The notes under the pieces were generated by a model that saw only the letters and a list, made by a program, of their open reading frames with translations, did not search any database and was not told the origin of the DNA. Position numbers and translations under genes: made by a program. This document shows positions 1-7,789 of a stretch of 64,000 bases of DNA, one piece after another. Position 1 is the first letter of the stretch, and each line of letters starts with the position of its first letter. Origin of the DNA: DAOQVR01 sp035341665 (GTDB lineage Bacteria; Chloroflexota; Anaerolineae; JAAYZQ01); assembly GCA_035341665.1 (NCBI GenBank), contig DAOQVR010000017.1:1-64000 (forward strand), in the 5' to 3' direction.

Positions 1-78
1 CGCGGTTTGCGATACGCGAGGGTGGTCGTACGGTTGGTGCCGGCGTCATCACCCGGATCGCGGAATAGGGAGCACAGC

Positions 79-387
79 ATGGCGAAGCAAAAGATCAGGA
101 TCCGCTTGAAGGCGTTCGATCACCGAATTCTCGACCAGTCGGCCCGACAGATCGTCGATACGGCCGAGCGAACGGGGGCGCAGGTCGTGGGTCCCGTTCC
201 GCTGCCGACGCACATTGAACACTTTACCGTGAACCGCTCAAGCTTCGTCGACAAGGACTCGCGCGAGCAGTTTGAGATCCGGACCCACAAGCGGCTGATC
301 GACGTGATCGAGCCTGGAAGCAAGACGGTGGACCAGCTGATGCGGCTGCAGTTGCCGGCAGGGGTGGATATCGAGATCAAGCTGTAA
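79..387 (+). CDS. rpsJ: 30S ribosomal protein S10
   Basis: S10 is a small-subunit head protein that also serves as NusG/NusB partner in antitermination. The 102-aa product has the family opening (KIRIRLKAFDH) and the conserved PLPTHIEHFTVNRS loop. The ATG at 79 follows GGGAG at 68-72; an upstream in-frame start at 7 would add 24 residues with no family match. It is the first gene of the ribosomal super-operon, and tuf or fusA probably lies just outside the window (inference from usual order). Confidence 0.97.
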   Translation: MAKQKIRIRLKAFDHRILDQSARQIVDTAERTGAQVVGPVPLPTHIEHFTVNRSSFVDKDSREQFEIRTHKRLIDVIEPGSKTVDQLMRLQLPAGVDIEIKL

Positions 388-391
388 GGAG

Positions 392-423
392 CGTTGCGGC
401 TCGGTCGCGAGGCCGCCGCAACG
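392..423 (+). promoter_or_regulatory. Stem-loop in the 178-bp rpsJ-rplC spacer
   Basis: A perfect 9-bp stem (CGTTGCGGC at 392-400 with GCCGCAACG at 415-423) and a 14-nt loop lies just after rpsJ. The rest of the spacer, to 565, holds no ORF, only the SD GGGAGG before rplC. It may be an attenuator, a partial terminator or an RNA-processing site; no U-tract follows. Confidence 0.45.
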
Positions 424-565
424 GGGCGGGCGGGCAAGTGCTAGGAGCCTCACAGGCCAGCATACTGCCGGCTCGATGGTAGAGTGGCGCGGTCACGCGA
501 CCGGTCACGGTGAAGTGAATAGGGATGGTGCAGGGCGCCTAGCCTGACAGTCCCAGGGAGGTAGG

Positions 566-1225
566 ATGAAGGGAATACTAGGCAAGAAGGTCGGGATGAC
601 CCAGATTTTCAACGCGCAGGGGGAGGTCATCCCAATCACGGTGATTGAAGCGGGCCCCTGCTTTGTCGCACAAATCAAGACGGAGAAGCGGGATGGGTAC
701 AACGCCGTCCAGATGGCCTTTTCCGAGACAAAGCCGTCACGCCTGACCAAGCCCGAGGCCCAGCATCTGCAGAAGGCAGGGCTGGGCGCGCTGCGCTTTC
801 TCCGAGAGCTCCGGGTCTCGGAGGACGAAGCCGCCCAAGTCAAGGAAGGCGAGAAAGTGACCGTCGGTGTCTTCGAGGTAGGCGAGCTGGTCGACGTGAC
901 CGGCACCTCCAAAGGCAAAGGGTTCGCTGGCGTGATGAAGAGGCACAACTTCAAGGGTGGCTCGATCACTCACGGCCAGTCGGACCGGCAGAGGTCGCCA
1001 GGTGGCATCGGCGCGTGCAAGACGCCGGGTCGCATTATGAAGGGCAAGCGGATGGCCGGGCACATGGGCGACGTGCAAGTGACGGTGCAGGGCCTGGAAG
1101 TCGTACTGGTCGACCCGGAGCGCAACCTCCTGGCTGTGCGAGGCGCGATCCCGGGCGGCAAGAATGGCCTTGTGGTCATCCGGCAGGCGCGCAAGACGCG
1201 CGTGATGAAAAAGATCCGGAAGTGA
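566..1225 (+). CDS. rplC: 50S ribosomal protein L3
   Basis: L3 is an early assembly protein near the peptidyl-transferase centre. The 219-aa product begins MKGILGKKVGMTQIF as in the family and has the GGSITHGQSDRQRSPGGIG segment that reaches into the ribosome core. Length is normal (about 205-220 aa). The SD GGGAGG sits about 6 nt before the ATG. The stop is 8 nt before rplD, consistent with one transcript. Confidence 0.98.
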   Translation: MKGILGKKVGMTQIFNAQGEVIPITVIEAGPCFVAQIKTEKRDGYNAVQMAFSETKPSRLTKPEAQHLQKAGLGALRFLRELRVSEDEAAQVKEGEKVTVGVFEVGELVDVTGTSKGKGFAGVMKRHNFKGGSITHGQSDRQRSPGGIGACKTPGRIMKGKRMAGHMGDVQVTVQGLEVVLVDPERNLLAVRGAIPGGKNGLVVIRQARKTRVMKKIRK

Positions 1226-1233
1226 GGCGGCAT

Positions 1234-1872
1234 ATGCAGGTGCCAGTATACAACAAGCAAGGCGAACAGGTTGGCGAGGCGCAGCTGCGCGACGACATCT
1301 TTGCAGTGCCGGTAAGCGAGCCGCTGATGCACCAGGCGCTGTTGAGGCAGCTGGCAAACGCGCGGCTTGGCACGGCCAAGACCAAGACGCGCGGCGAGGT
1401 GTCGGGCGGCGGACGTAAGCCGTGGCGGCAAAAGGGCACTGGGCGCGCTCGGCAGGGCTCGATCCGCGCGCCGCATTGGCGTGGTGGCGGAATCGTGTTT
1501 GGACCACTGCCACGCAGCTACCGACAGCAGATGCCGCGCAAGATGCGCCGGCAGGCACTGCGCTCGGCCCTTACAGTCAAGGCGGCGGAGTCACAGGTGG
1601 TGCTGCTGGAAAGCCTGGACATGGGCGAGCCCAAGACGAAGGACATGGTGGCCCTGCTGAAGGCGCTGGGCATCCACTCCTCTGCCCTGATCCTGCTCCC
1701 AGGCCACAGTGAGGTCATCCTCCAGTCAGTGCGAAACCTGCCGCAGGTTAGAACACTGGTGGCGCAGTACCTGAACGTGCGTGACCTGCTCAAGTTCGAC
1801 GCACTGGTCATGCCGCTGGACTCGCTGTCTGTGATTGAGGGGATGTTGGGCCAGACGGAAGGGGTGGAGTGA
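1234..1872 (+). CDS. rplD: 50S ribosomal protein L4
   Basis: L4 lines the exit tunnel and in some bacteria represses its own operon. The 212-aa protein from ATG 1234 starts MQVPVYNKQGEQVGEAQL and has the basic loop with WRQKGTGRARQGS. The frame is open upstream inside rplC, but that extension has no L4 character. Its TGA overlaps the rplW ATG (TGATG), suggesting coupled translation. Confidence 0.97.
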   Translation: MQVPVYNKQGEQVGEAQLRDDIFAVPVSEPLMHQALLRQLANARLGTAKTKTRGEVSGGGRKPWRQKGTGRARQGSIRAPHWRGGGIVFGPLPRSYRQQMPRKMRRQALRSALTVKAAESQVVLLESLDMGEPKTKDMVALLKALGIHSSALILLPGHSEVILQSVRNLPQVRTLVAQYLNVRDLLKFDALVMPLDSLSVIEGMLGQTEGVE

Positions 1873-2162
1873 TGAACGTCTACCAGGTTCTGATTCGCCC
1901 GGTCCTCACAGAGAAGACCGACTTGCAGCGGGACGATACCAAGTATGTGTTTGAGGTGGACGCCGAGGCCAACAAGCACCAAGTCAAAGAGGCAGTCGAA
2001 AAGATCTTTGATGTGAAGGTGGCCTCGGTCAACACGATGGTGATGAAGCCAAAGCGGCGTCGGATGGGCCGCAGGTGGGTCGTGGCGCGGGCAGGCTGGA
2101 AGCGGGCGGTTGTGACGCTGGCCCCCGGCGAGCGGATCCAGGAGTTCTTCGAGGGGGTCTAG
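1872..2162 (+). CDS. rplW: 50S ribosomal protein L23
   Basis: L23 sits at the tunnel exit and is the docking site for trigger factor and SRP. The 96-aa product has the family core (IRPVLTEKTDL, KHQVKEAVEKIFDVKV, VNTMVMKPKRRRMG). ATG 1872 overlaps the rplD stop; a GTG at 1869 immediately before it is possible and would add one residue. It ends 1 nt before rplB. Confidence 0.97.
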   Translation: MNVYQVLIRPVLTEKTDLQRDDTKYVFEVDAEANKHQVKEAVEKIFDVKVASVNTMVMKPKRRRMGRRWVVARAGWKRAVVTLAPGERIQEFFEGV

Positions 2163-2163
2163 G

Positions 2164-3000
2164 ATGCCGATCAAGTACTACAAACCAACGTCTGCTGGCC
2201 GGCGCAACATGAGTGGCTCGACCTTCGAGGAAATCACCCGCGACAAGCCCGAAAAGTCGCTGGTGGTGGAGTTGAAGGGCCGCGGTGGACGCAATGCACA
2301 GGGCAAGATCACGGTCCGGCACCAGGGCGGCGGCCACAAGCGGCGCTACCGGATCATAGATTTCAAGCGGGACAAATTCGACGTGCCGGGCAAGGTTACT
2401 TCCATTGAGTATGACCCGAATCGGTCGGCACGCATTGCACTTGTGACGTATGCGGATGGCGAAAAGCGCTACATCATCGCGCCGCAGGGCCTGATGGTGG
2501 GAGACACTGTCCTCTCTGGCCCCAAGGCCGAGGTGCGCGTGGGCAGCACGCTGCCGATCTCGAGCATCCCGGTGGGCACGACGATCCACAACGTGGAGCT
2601 GCACGAGGGCAAGGGCGGGCAATTGGTGCGCGCGGCAGGCGTGTCGGCGCAGCTCCTGGCCAAGGAAGGGGAGTATGCCCAGGTGCGGCTGCCCTCCGGC
2701 GAGGTGCGCAAGGTCAGCGTCCGCTGCATGGCGACGATCGGCCAGGTGGGAAACACCGAGCACGGCAATATCTCCCTGGGCAAGGCGGGGCGCAAGCGCT
2801 GGATGGGCATCCGGCCGTCGGTGCGTGGCTCCGCAATGGACCCGCGGTCGCACCCGCACGGTGGCGGCGAGGGCCGCTCGCCCATCGGCATGCCGGGGCC
2901 GAAGACGCCCTGGGGCAAGCCGGCATTGGGCCTGCGGACACGGAAGAACAAGACGACGGACCAGTTCATTGTTCGCCGGCGCGGTAAGAGCCGCAAGTAA
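2164..3000 (+). CDS. rplB: 50S ribosomal protein L2
   Basis: L2 is needed for subunit association and peptidyl transfer. The 278-aa product matches normal length (about 275). The C-terminal HPHGGGEGRSPIG motif with the functionally important histidine region is intact, as is the end GKSRK. It is spaced 1 nt from rplW and 11 nt from rpsS. Confidence 0.98.
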   Translation: MPIKYYKPTSAGRRNMSGSTFEEITRDKPEKSLVVELKGRGGRNAQGKITVRHQGGGHKRRYRIIDFKRDKFDVPGKVTSIEYDPNRSARIALVTYADGEKRYIIAPQGLMVGDTVLSGPKAEVRVGSTLPISSIPVGTTIHNVELHEGKGGQLVRAAGVSAQLLAKEGEYAQVRLPSGEVRKVSVRCMATIGQVGNTEHGNISLGKAGRKRWMGIRPSVRGSAMDPRSHPHGGGEGRSPIGMPGPKTPWGKPALGLRTRKNKTTDQFIVRRRGKSRK

Positions 3001-3011
3001 CGAGGTGAGAA

Positions 3012-3296
3012 ATGTCGAGAAGCTTGAAAAAGGGACCGTACGTTGAGCCAAAGCTGCTTGCGCGGATTGAGGAGATGAACCGGCCGGGCGTGCCAAAGCG
3101 CGTGATCAAAACCTGGTCTCGGGCATCGACGGTCTTCCCGCAGATGGTGGGACACACGATTGCCGTTCACGACGGCCGGCATCATGTTCCAGTCTATATC
3201 AGCGAGAATATGGTGGGCCACAAGCTCGGTGAGTTTGCCCCCACTCGCACTTTCCGCGGGCACGTGCGAAAAGAACGCAAGACGCGGACGCAATAG
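3012..3296 (+). CDS. rpsS: 30S ribosomal protein S19
   Basis: S19 is a head protein that binds 16S rRNA with S13. The 94-aa sequence has MSRSLKKGPYV at the start and the HNGK-type region as IAVHDGRHHVPVYI. Length is standard. The SD GAGGTGAG precedes the ATG. It lies between rplB and rplV in the canonical S10 order. Confidence 0.98.
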   Translation: MSRSLKKGPYVEPKLLARIEEMNRPGVPKRVIKTWSRASTVFPQMVGHTIAVHDGRHHVPVYISENMVGHKLGEFAPTRTFRGHVRKERKTRTQ

Positions 3297-3306
3297 GGGG
3301 ACGAGC

Positions 3307-3819
3307 ATGGAGGATTTCCAGGTCCGAGCTCAGATCAAGTATGTCTGGCAGACACCGCGCAAGGTGCGCCTGGTGGTCGACAGTGTTCGCGGGATGCCGG
3401 CCGAAGATGCCCTGAGCATGCTGAAGCTGATGCCCAAGCGCGCGGCCGATCCGGTGCTCAAGCTGCTCAAGTCGGCTGTAGCCAACGCGGAAAACAACTT
3501 CGGTATGGCGGTCGAGGATCTGTACATCGCTTCGATCATGGCCGACGAAGGACCCGTGCGACCATGGCGACGGTTTGGCGCACGCGGCCGCTTCAAGCGG
3601 ATCGTGAAGCGCTCGTCGCACATCACGGTCATCCTGCGCGAGCGGGCGGCCGAGGAGGCTGCGCCGGTGACGGGTGCTCGCTCGGGAGAGCGCCCACAGC
3701 GAGCAGGCGCAGTGCGCGCGGCGCGAGGCGAGGGCCGTGAGAGCGGCCGGGGCCTGGCTGGACGATTGAGCCGGCTACGGCGCGGTGAACAGACCGGCCG
3801 CGGCGAAGCGAAGAGTTAG
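3307..3819 (+). CDS. rplV: 50S ribosomal protein L22 with long basic C-terminal tail
   Basis: L22 binds 23S rRNA domains and its hairpin lines the exit tunnel. Residues 1-112 are the complete family domain (TPRKVRLVVDSVRG, ANAENNFGM, RGRFKRIVKRSSHITVIL). Residues about 113-170 are extra: a low-complexity tail rich in Arg, Gly, Ala and Glu. Typical L22 ends near 110-115 aa. The ATG at 3307 follows GGGGGACGAG; an upstream in-frame extension overlaps rpsS and is not L22-like. The tail stays in frame to a stop 9 nt before rpsC, so it is not a frameshift artefact at a gene junction. Confidence 0.95.
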   Translation: MEDFQVRAQIKYVWQTPRKVRLVVDSVRGMPAEDALSMLKLMPKRAADPVLKLLKSAVANAENNFGMAVEDLYIASIMADEGPVRPWRRFGARGRFKRIVKRSSHITVILRERAAEEAAPVTGARSGERPQRAGAVRAARGEGRESGRGLAGRLSRLRRGEQTGRGEAKS

Positions 3820-3828
3820 GGGGACGGC

Positions 3829-4494
3829 ATGGGTCGAAAGGTACATCCGCACGGCTTCAGACTAGGATTCATCAAGGACTGGAAGGCCCGCTGGTATGCG
3901 GAGCGCGAGGAGTATTCGGACCTACTGGCCGAAGATCTCAAGCTCCGTTCCTGGATCCGCAAGGAACTAGGGCATGCCGGTATCTCGAACATCGAAATCG
4001 AGCGCTTCCCGCGGGCGAAGCACCTCTCTGTCAAGATCTGGACGGCTAAGCCGGGGATCGTGATCGGGAAGAAGGGGGCCTCTGTAAACGCCCTGCGCGA
4101 GTCCCTGGAGAAGATGACGGGCAAAAAGGTCCACATTGAGGTTCAGGAGGTGGAGCGCCCCGAGCTGGACGCCTATTTGGTGGCGGAAGGCATCGTGCAG
4201 CAAATCGAGCGGCGCATCTCGTACAAGCGCGCGATGAAGCAGGCGATCCAGCGAGGGATGCGCCTCGGGGCCGAGGGCATGATGGTAACCTGCTCGGGCC
4301 GCCTGCAGGGCGCGGAGATGGCCCGGCGCGAGTCGGCTCGTGAGGGGCAGGTGCCCCGCCACACTCTGCGGGCAGACATCGAATATGCGCGCGCAGAGGC
4401 GCTGACCACCTACGGGCGCGTGGGTGTCAAGGTGTGGATCTACCGGGGCGAAGTGCTACCGGAGAAGGCGCCGACAGAGAACTTGGCTGTGTAG
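3829..4494 (+). CDS. rpsC: 30S ribosomal protein S3
   Basis: S3 lies at the mRNA entry channel and has helicase activity with S4 and S5. The 221-aa product opens MGRKVHPHGFRLG and has a KH domain with the GxxG loop (GIVIGKKG, about residue 77-84), then the C-terminal domain ending YGRVGVKVWIYRGEVLP. Length is typical. A 106-bp spacer separates it from rplP. Confidence 0.98.
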   Translation: MGRKVHPHGFRLGFIKDWKARWYAEREEYSDLLAEDLKLRSWIRKELGHAGISNIEIERFPRAKHLSVKIWTAKPGIVIGKKGASVNALRESLEKMTGKKVHIEVQEVERPELDAYLVAEGIVQQIERRISYKRAMKQAIQRGMRLGAEGMMVTCSGRLQGAEMARRESAREGQVPRHTLRADIEYARAEALTTYGRVGVKVWIYRGEVLPEKAPTENLAV

Positions 4495-4600
4495 TGTGCG
4501 CCCTTCTCGGGAGCACCTCCATCTCCAACCCCGCTTATGGCGCCTGGGCGAAGGGGTGGCACGGTGAAGAACCGGGGGCGAGCTTGAGGGAGAGTCTGCG

Positions 4601-5032
4601 ATGTTGATACCGAAACGGTTCAAGTACCGAAAAATGCACCGGGGGCGGATGAAGGGCAAGGCTCAGCGGGGCAACTCTCTGGCCTTCGGAGAGTACGGCC
4701 TCCAGGCTATGGAGCCGATTTGGATGACAAGCCGGCAGCTTGAGGCAGCCCGGCGCGCCATGGTGCACTATTTGAAGCGCGGTGGCAAGATCTGGATCCG
4801 GGTCTTTCCGGACAAGCCGGTCACACAAAAGGCGGCCGAGACGCGCATGGGCGGCGGCAAAGGCATGGTCGACCACTATGTGGCAGTCATCAAACCGGGT
4901 CGGATGATCTTCGAGGTTGGAGGAGTGGACCTCGAGTCGGCCCAGGAGGCGATGCGCCTTGCCGCTCACAAACTGCCCATCCGCACGCGCTTCGTCGGCC
5001 GCGACGAAGAGCTGGGAGGCAAGGAAGAATGA
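4601..5032 (+). CDS. rplP: 50S ribosomal protein L16
   Basis: L16 binds near the A-site tRNA. The 143-aa product has MLIPKRFKYRKMHRGRMKG, and AARRAMVHYLKRGGKIWIRV with FPDKPVTQKAAETRMGGGKG, all diagnostic. It starts with ATG 4601 after GAGGGAGAG. The 106 bp upstream (4495-4600) hold no gene or repeat I can recognise. The stop overlaps rpmC by 4 nt (ATGA). Confidence 0.98.
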   Translation: MLIPKRFKYRKMHRGRMKGKAQRGNSLAFGEYGLQAMEPIWMTSRQLEAARRAMVHYLKRGGKIWIRVFPDKPVTQKAAETRMGGGKGMVDHYVAVIKPGRMIFEVGGVDLESAQEAMRLAAHKLPIRTRFVGRDEELGGKEE

Positions 5033-5235
5033 AAGCGCGGGAGATTTGGGACCTGACACCGGCCGAGATCAAGACCAAGCTCGAGGACACACACGCCGAG
5101 CTGTTCAACCTGCGCTTCCAGTTTCAAACAGGGCAGATGCAGAACCACACCCGGCTGCGTCAGATCAAGCGGGACATCGCGCGGATGAGCACAATCCTCC
5201 GGGCGAAGCAGTTGCAGGAGCAGGCTAAGAAATGA
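5029..5235 (+). CDS. rpmC: 50S ribosomal protein L29
   Basis: L29 is a small helical protein next to L23 at the tunnel exit. The 68-aa product has ELFNLRFQFQTGQMQNHTRL and IKRDIARMSTILR, the family signature. Both ends use 4-nt ATGA overlaps, with rplP upstream and rpsQ downstream, which implies translational coupling of the three. Confidence 0.97.
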   Translation: MKAREIWDLTPAEIKTKLEDTHAELFNLRFQFQTGQMQNHTRLRQIKRDIARMSTILRAKQLQEQAKK

Positions 5236-5480
5236 AAGAGCGCAAAAGAATCCTCGAGGGCCGTGTTGTGAGCAACCGCATGACCAAGACGGTCGTGGTC
5301 GTGGTGGAGCGCCAGACGCGCCATAAGCTGTACGGCAAGGTTGTGACGGTGCGGACGCGCTTCAAGGCACATGACGAGGAGAGCCGCTGCCAGATCGGGG
5401 ACTTGGTCCGGATCGTCGAGGCACGCCCCCTGAGCCATGAGAAGAGGTGGCTGGTCACCGAGGTCCTGGAAAAGGCCTAG
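5232..5480 (+). CDS. rpsQ: 30S ribosomal protein S17
   Basis: S17 is an OB-fold primary binder of 16S rRNA. The 82-aa product has the family pattern LEGRVVSNRMTKTVVVVVER and HDEESRCQIGDLVRIVEARPLS followed by KRWLVTEVLEKA. The ATG overlaps the rpmC stop. It is followed by a 62-bp spacer containing a palindromic repeat. Confidence 0.97.
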   Translation: MKERKRILEGRVVSNRMTKTVVVVVERQTRHKLYGKVVTVRTRFKAHDEESRCQIGDLVRIVEARPLSHEKRWLVTEVLEKA

Positions 5481-5481
5481 A

Positions 5482-5527
5482 GCACAATGCACAGTGCACA
5501 ATCGGGAGATTGGGCATTGTGAATTGA
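5482..5527. repeat. Palindromic spacer repeat, copy 1 (rpsQ-rplN)
   Basis: Left arm CACAATGC (5483-5490) pairs with GCATTGTG (5514-5521), and an inner stem CAATC/GATTG (5499-5503, 5508-5512) closes a 4-nt loop. It is the clearest nested member of the TGCACAAT/ATTGTGCA family seen through the ribosomal operon, and ends about 5 nt before the rplN SD. Confidence 0.75.
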
Positions 5528-5542
5528 GACCGGAGGAAGAAG

Positions 5543-5911
5543 ATGATTCAGCAGGAAACTGTGCTGAAGGTGGCGGACAACACGGGTGGCAAAGAGGTCC
5601 TCTGCATCCGGGTCGTGGGGGGCTCGACCAGGCGGTATGGAACGGTCGGAGATATCATCATGGCGGCAGTGCAGGGGGCCGCGCCGGGTGGCTCGGTGAA
5701 GAAGGGCGATGTCGTGAAGGCGGTCATCGTCCGGACAAAGAAGGAGATCCACCGGCCGGATGGCTCGTTCATCCGCTTTGACGACAACGCAGCAGTGATT
5801 CTGGACCAGCAGAAGAACCCGAAGGGGACGCGTATTTTTGGCCCGGTGGCACGCGAGCTGCGCGAGAAGGGCTTTATGAAGATCGTCTCGCTGGCGCCCG
5901 AGGTGCTGTAG
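5543..5911 (+). CDS. rplN: 50S ribosomal protein L14
   Basis: L14 contributes to the subunit interface and bridge B8. The 122-aa product starts MIQQETVLKVADNTGGKEVLCI and has the conserved DDNAAVILDQQKNPKGTRIFGPVARELR segment. Length is exactly the usual 122. SD CGGAGGA precedes the ATG. This is the first gene of the spc part of the cluster. Confidence 0.98.
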   Translation: MIQQETVLKVADNTGGKEVLCIRVVGGSTRRYGTVGDIIMAAVQGAAPGGSVKKGDVVKAVIVRTKKEIHRPDGSFIRFDDNAAVILDQQKNPKGTRIFGPVARELREKGFMKIVSLAPEVL

Positions 5912-5971
5912 AGGGACGCGGAAACACGGGGACGCGGTGGCGCGGAAGCGTGGGGATCCGGTGAGGGAGAG

Positions 5972-6358
5972 ATGGAACGGATAAAAAAGGGTGATACGGT
6001 CCAGGTGATCAGCGGGGCGGATGCCTCAGCTGCCAGACGCGAGGGGAAAAAGGTGGAAGGAACCGTCCAACGCGTGATCCGCGGCTGGAGGGTCGACCGC
6101 TTTCGCCGCCGTGTGGGCCGGGACCGAGACAAGGACCGCGTAGTGATCCACGGGGTGAACATGACGATCAAGCACCAGCGCCGGACGGGGGACGTGCGGA
6201 CGCAGGTGGGGCGAATCGAGATGGAAGCGCCCGTTCACCTTTCGAATGTGATGCTCGTCTGCCCGTCGTGCAAGAAGGCGACGCGGGTGGGTTTCCGGGT
6301 TTCGGAAGACGGCGCCAAGACGCGAGTCTGCAAAAAGTGCGACGAGGCGATTGAATAG
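5972..6358 (+). CDS. rplX: 50S ribosomal protein L24 with C-terminal zinc-type cysteines
   Basis: L24 starts large-subunit assembly. The 128-aa product has the KOW motif near residues 5-30 (KKGDTVQVISG) and GVNMTIKHQRR. The C-terminus carries CPSC and CKKC pairs, a zinc-ribbon-like arrangement found in some lineages in place of non-cysteine residues. About 20 residues of extra loop (AAGRDRDKDR region) make it longer than the usual 100-105 aa. The 60-bp spacer before it contains imperfect repeats of GGACGCGG. Confidence 0.96.
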   Translation: MERIKKGDTVQVISGADASAARREGKKVEGTVQRVIRGWRVDRFRRRVGRDRDKDRVVIHGVNMTIKHQRRTGDVRTQVGRIEMEAPVHLSNVMLVCPSCKKATRVGFRVSEDGAKTRVCKKCDEAIE

Positions 6359-6359
6359 A

Positions 6360-6438
6360 ATGCACATGCGCCACTGCACAATGCGCAGCTGGGGACTGTC
6401 AGCCGCGCACGGGCACTGCGGGTTGAGCATTGAGAATT
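6360..6438. repeat. Palindromic spacer repeat, copy 2 (rplX-rplE)
   Basis: Contains left-arm words TGCACA and TGCACAATGCGC and the right-arm word GCATTGAGAATT, in the same order as other copies, with a longer GC-rich centre. It fills nearly all of the 92-bp gap. Confidence 0.6.
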
Positions 6439-6450
6439 CGGAGTTTGACG

Positions 6451-6993
6451 ATGCCAAGACTTAGGGACATGTACCGGGAACAGATCGTGCCGGCCCTGCA
6501 GAAGGAGCTGGGGATCGAGAATGTGATGCAGGTGCCGCGCCTTGAGAAGATCGTGGTCAACGTGGGCGTCGGTGAGGCGCTTCAGAACGCCAAGGCGCTG
6601 GACGCAACGGTCGGCGACATGATGATCATTACCGGGCAGAAGCCAGTGATTACCCGGGCGCGCCGGTCGATCGCGAGCTTCAAGCTCCGCGAGGGAAACC
6701 AGGTAGGCGTGAAGGTGACGTTGCGCGGCAACCGGATGTGGGACTTCATTGACCGCCTCATCTCAATTGCGCTCCCGCGCCAGAGGGACTTTCGCGGAGT
6801 CTCGCCCGATGCGTTCGACGGCCGCGGCAACTATAGCCTGGGGCTGCGAGAGCAGCTGTCCTTTCCCGAGATCAACTACGACAAGATCGACAAGATCCGG
6901 GGGCTGGAGATCCAGATCGTGACGACGGCCCGGACGGACGAAGAAGGATATGCGCTGCTGCGGCACCTGGGGATGCCGTTTCGCGCGCGGTAG
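6451..6993 (+). CDS. rplE: 50S ribosomal protein L5
   Basis: L5 binds 5S rRNA and contacts the P-site tRNA. The 180-aa product has the family blocks RLRDMYREQIVPAL, VVNVGVGEA, GQKPVITRARRSIASFKLREG and FPEINYDK. The ATG at 6451 was chosen because the in-frame TTG at 6430 lies inside the repeat and gives residues not seen in L5. It is followed by an intergenic repeat and rpsN. Confidence 0.97.
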   Translation: MPRLRDMYREQIVPALQKELGIENVMQVPRLEKIVVNVGVGEALQNAKALDATVGDMMIITGQKPVITRARRSIASFKLREGNQVGVKVTLRGNRMWDFIDRLISIALPRQRDFRGVSPDAFDGRGNYSLGLREQLSFPEINYDKIDKIRGLEIQIVTTARTDEEGYALLRHLGMPFRAR

Positions 6994-7001
6994 CGCGGGC
7001 G

Positions 7002-7075
7002 ATGCACAAGGCCGATTGCGCAATGCACAAGTTGGACTTGCGCATTGAGCATCGTGAATTGCGCACTGTGCATTG
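7002..7075. repeat. Palindromic spacer repeat, copy 3 (rplE-rpsN)
   Basis: CAATGCACAAG (7021-7031) faces CTTGCGCATTG (7037-7047) across a 5-nt loop: 10 Watson-Crick pairs of 11, the other pair being A:C. A second right-arm word, GCACTGTGCATTG, follows at 7062-7075. The element ends just before the AGGAGG of rpsN. Confidence 0.75.
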
Positions 7076-7090
7076 ATTTGAGGAGGAGAC

Positions 7091-7273
7091 GTGGCAAAGA
7101 CTAGTATCGTCGTGCGGGAGACTCGTCGCAAGTATCCGACCCGGGTGCGGAACCGGTGCAGCCGGTGCGGGCGCCCGCGGGGATATATGCGCCGGTTCAA
7201 GCTGTGCCGCATCTGTTTCCGCGAGCTGGCCGGCCAGGGGATGATCCCCGGCGTGACCAAGTCGAGCTGGTAA
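7091..7273 (+). CDS. rpsN: 30S ribosomal protein S14, zinc-binding type
   Basis: S14 is a late-assembling head protein. The 60-aa short form has four cysteines in CSRC and CRIC, so it is the zinc-binding type Z. GTG 7091 is the start, with GAGGAGGAGAC immediately upstream; no ATG is near. The product ends IPGVTKSSW as expected for the family. It sits between L5 and S8 as usual. Confidence 0.97.
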   Translation: MAKTSIVVRETRRKYPTRVRNRCSRCGRPRGYMRRFKLCRICFRELAGQGMIPGVTKSSW

Positions 7274-7277
7274 GGAC

Positions 7278-7356
7278 GAATGCGCAAGGAGCTATGCACA
7301 AGGCACAAGTGGGAGTCAAGCATTGTGCACTGTGCATTGCGCATTGAGTATTGTGA
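7278..7356. repeat. Palindromic spacer repeat, copy 4 (rpsN-rpsH)
   Basis: Left-arm words ATGCGCAA, ATGCACAA, GCACAAG are followed by right-arm words CATTGTGCAC, TGTGCATTGCGCATTG and AGTATTGTGAC. The two halves are inverted repeats of each other with imperfect pairing. Confidence 0.72.
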
Positions 7357-7380
7357 CAAGACAGGAAGTGGGGGTGGGGT

Positions 7381-7779
7381 ATGCCTGCGACTGATCCGAT
7401 TGCTGATCTGCTGACCAGGGTCCGAAACGGACAAATGCTGCGCAAGAGCCATGTGCTCATGCCCAGCTCGAAGATGAAGGTGGCGATCGCAAAGGTTCTG
7501 CTCGAAGAAGGGTTCATCCAGGGATATGAGGTGACCGACGAGCGTCCTCAGCCAAACTTGAAGGTTTGGCTGAAGTACGATGACAAGCGCCGCCCGGTGG
7601 TGTCGGGTCTGCTGCGCGTGAGCAAGCCCGGCCGGCGGGTGTACAAGAGCAAGCGGGACCTGCCGTGGGTGCTGAGTGGGCTGGGGATTGCTATCGTGAG
7701 CACCCCCAGGGGCGTGATGACGGGGCGAGAGGCTCGACGCCTGGGTGTTGGCGGCGAAGTCCTCTGCTACGTTTGGTAA
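7381..7779 (+). CDS. rpsH: 30S ribosomal protein S8
   Basis: S8 is a core 16S rRNA binder and, in enterobacteria, the repressor of the spc operon. The 132-aa product starts DPIADLLTRVRNGQ and ends with VLSGLGIAIVSTPRGVMTGREAR and GGEVLCYVW, both strongly diagnostic. Start ATG 7381 follows GTGGGGGTGGGGT. Confidence 0.98.
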   Translation: MPATDPIADLLTRVRNGQMLRKSHVLMPSSKMKVAIAKVLLEEGFIQGYEVTDERPQPNLKVWLKYDDKRRPVVSGLLRVSKPGRRVYKSKRDLPWVLSGLGIAIVSTPRGVMTGREARRLGVGGEVLCYVW

Positions 7780-7789
7780 AGGGGGTAGT

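Noticed and set aside
3160..3306. Upstream extension of rplV into rpsS
   Set aside because: The frame is open, but the residues are not L22-like and the ATG 3307 has its own SD.
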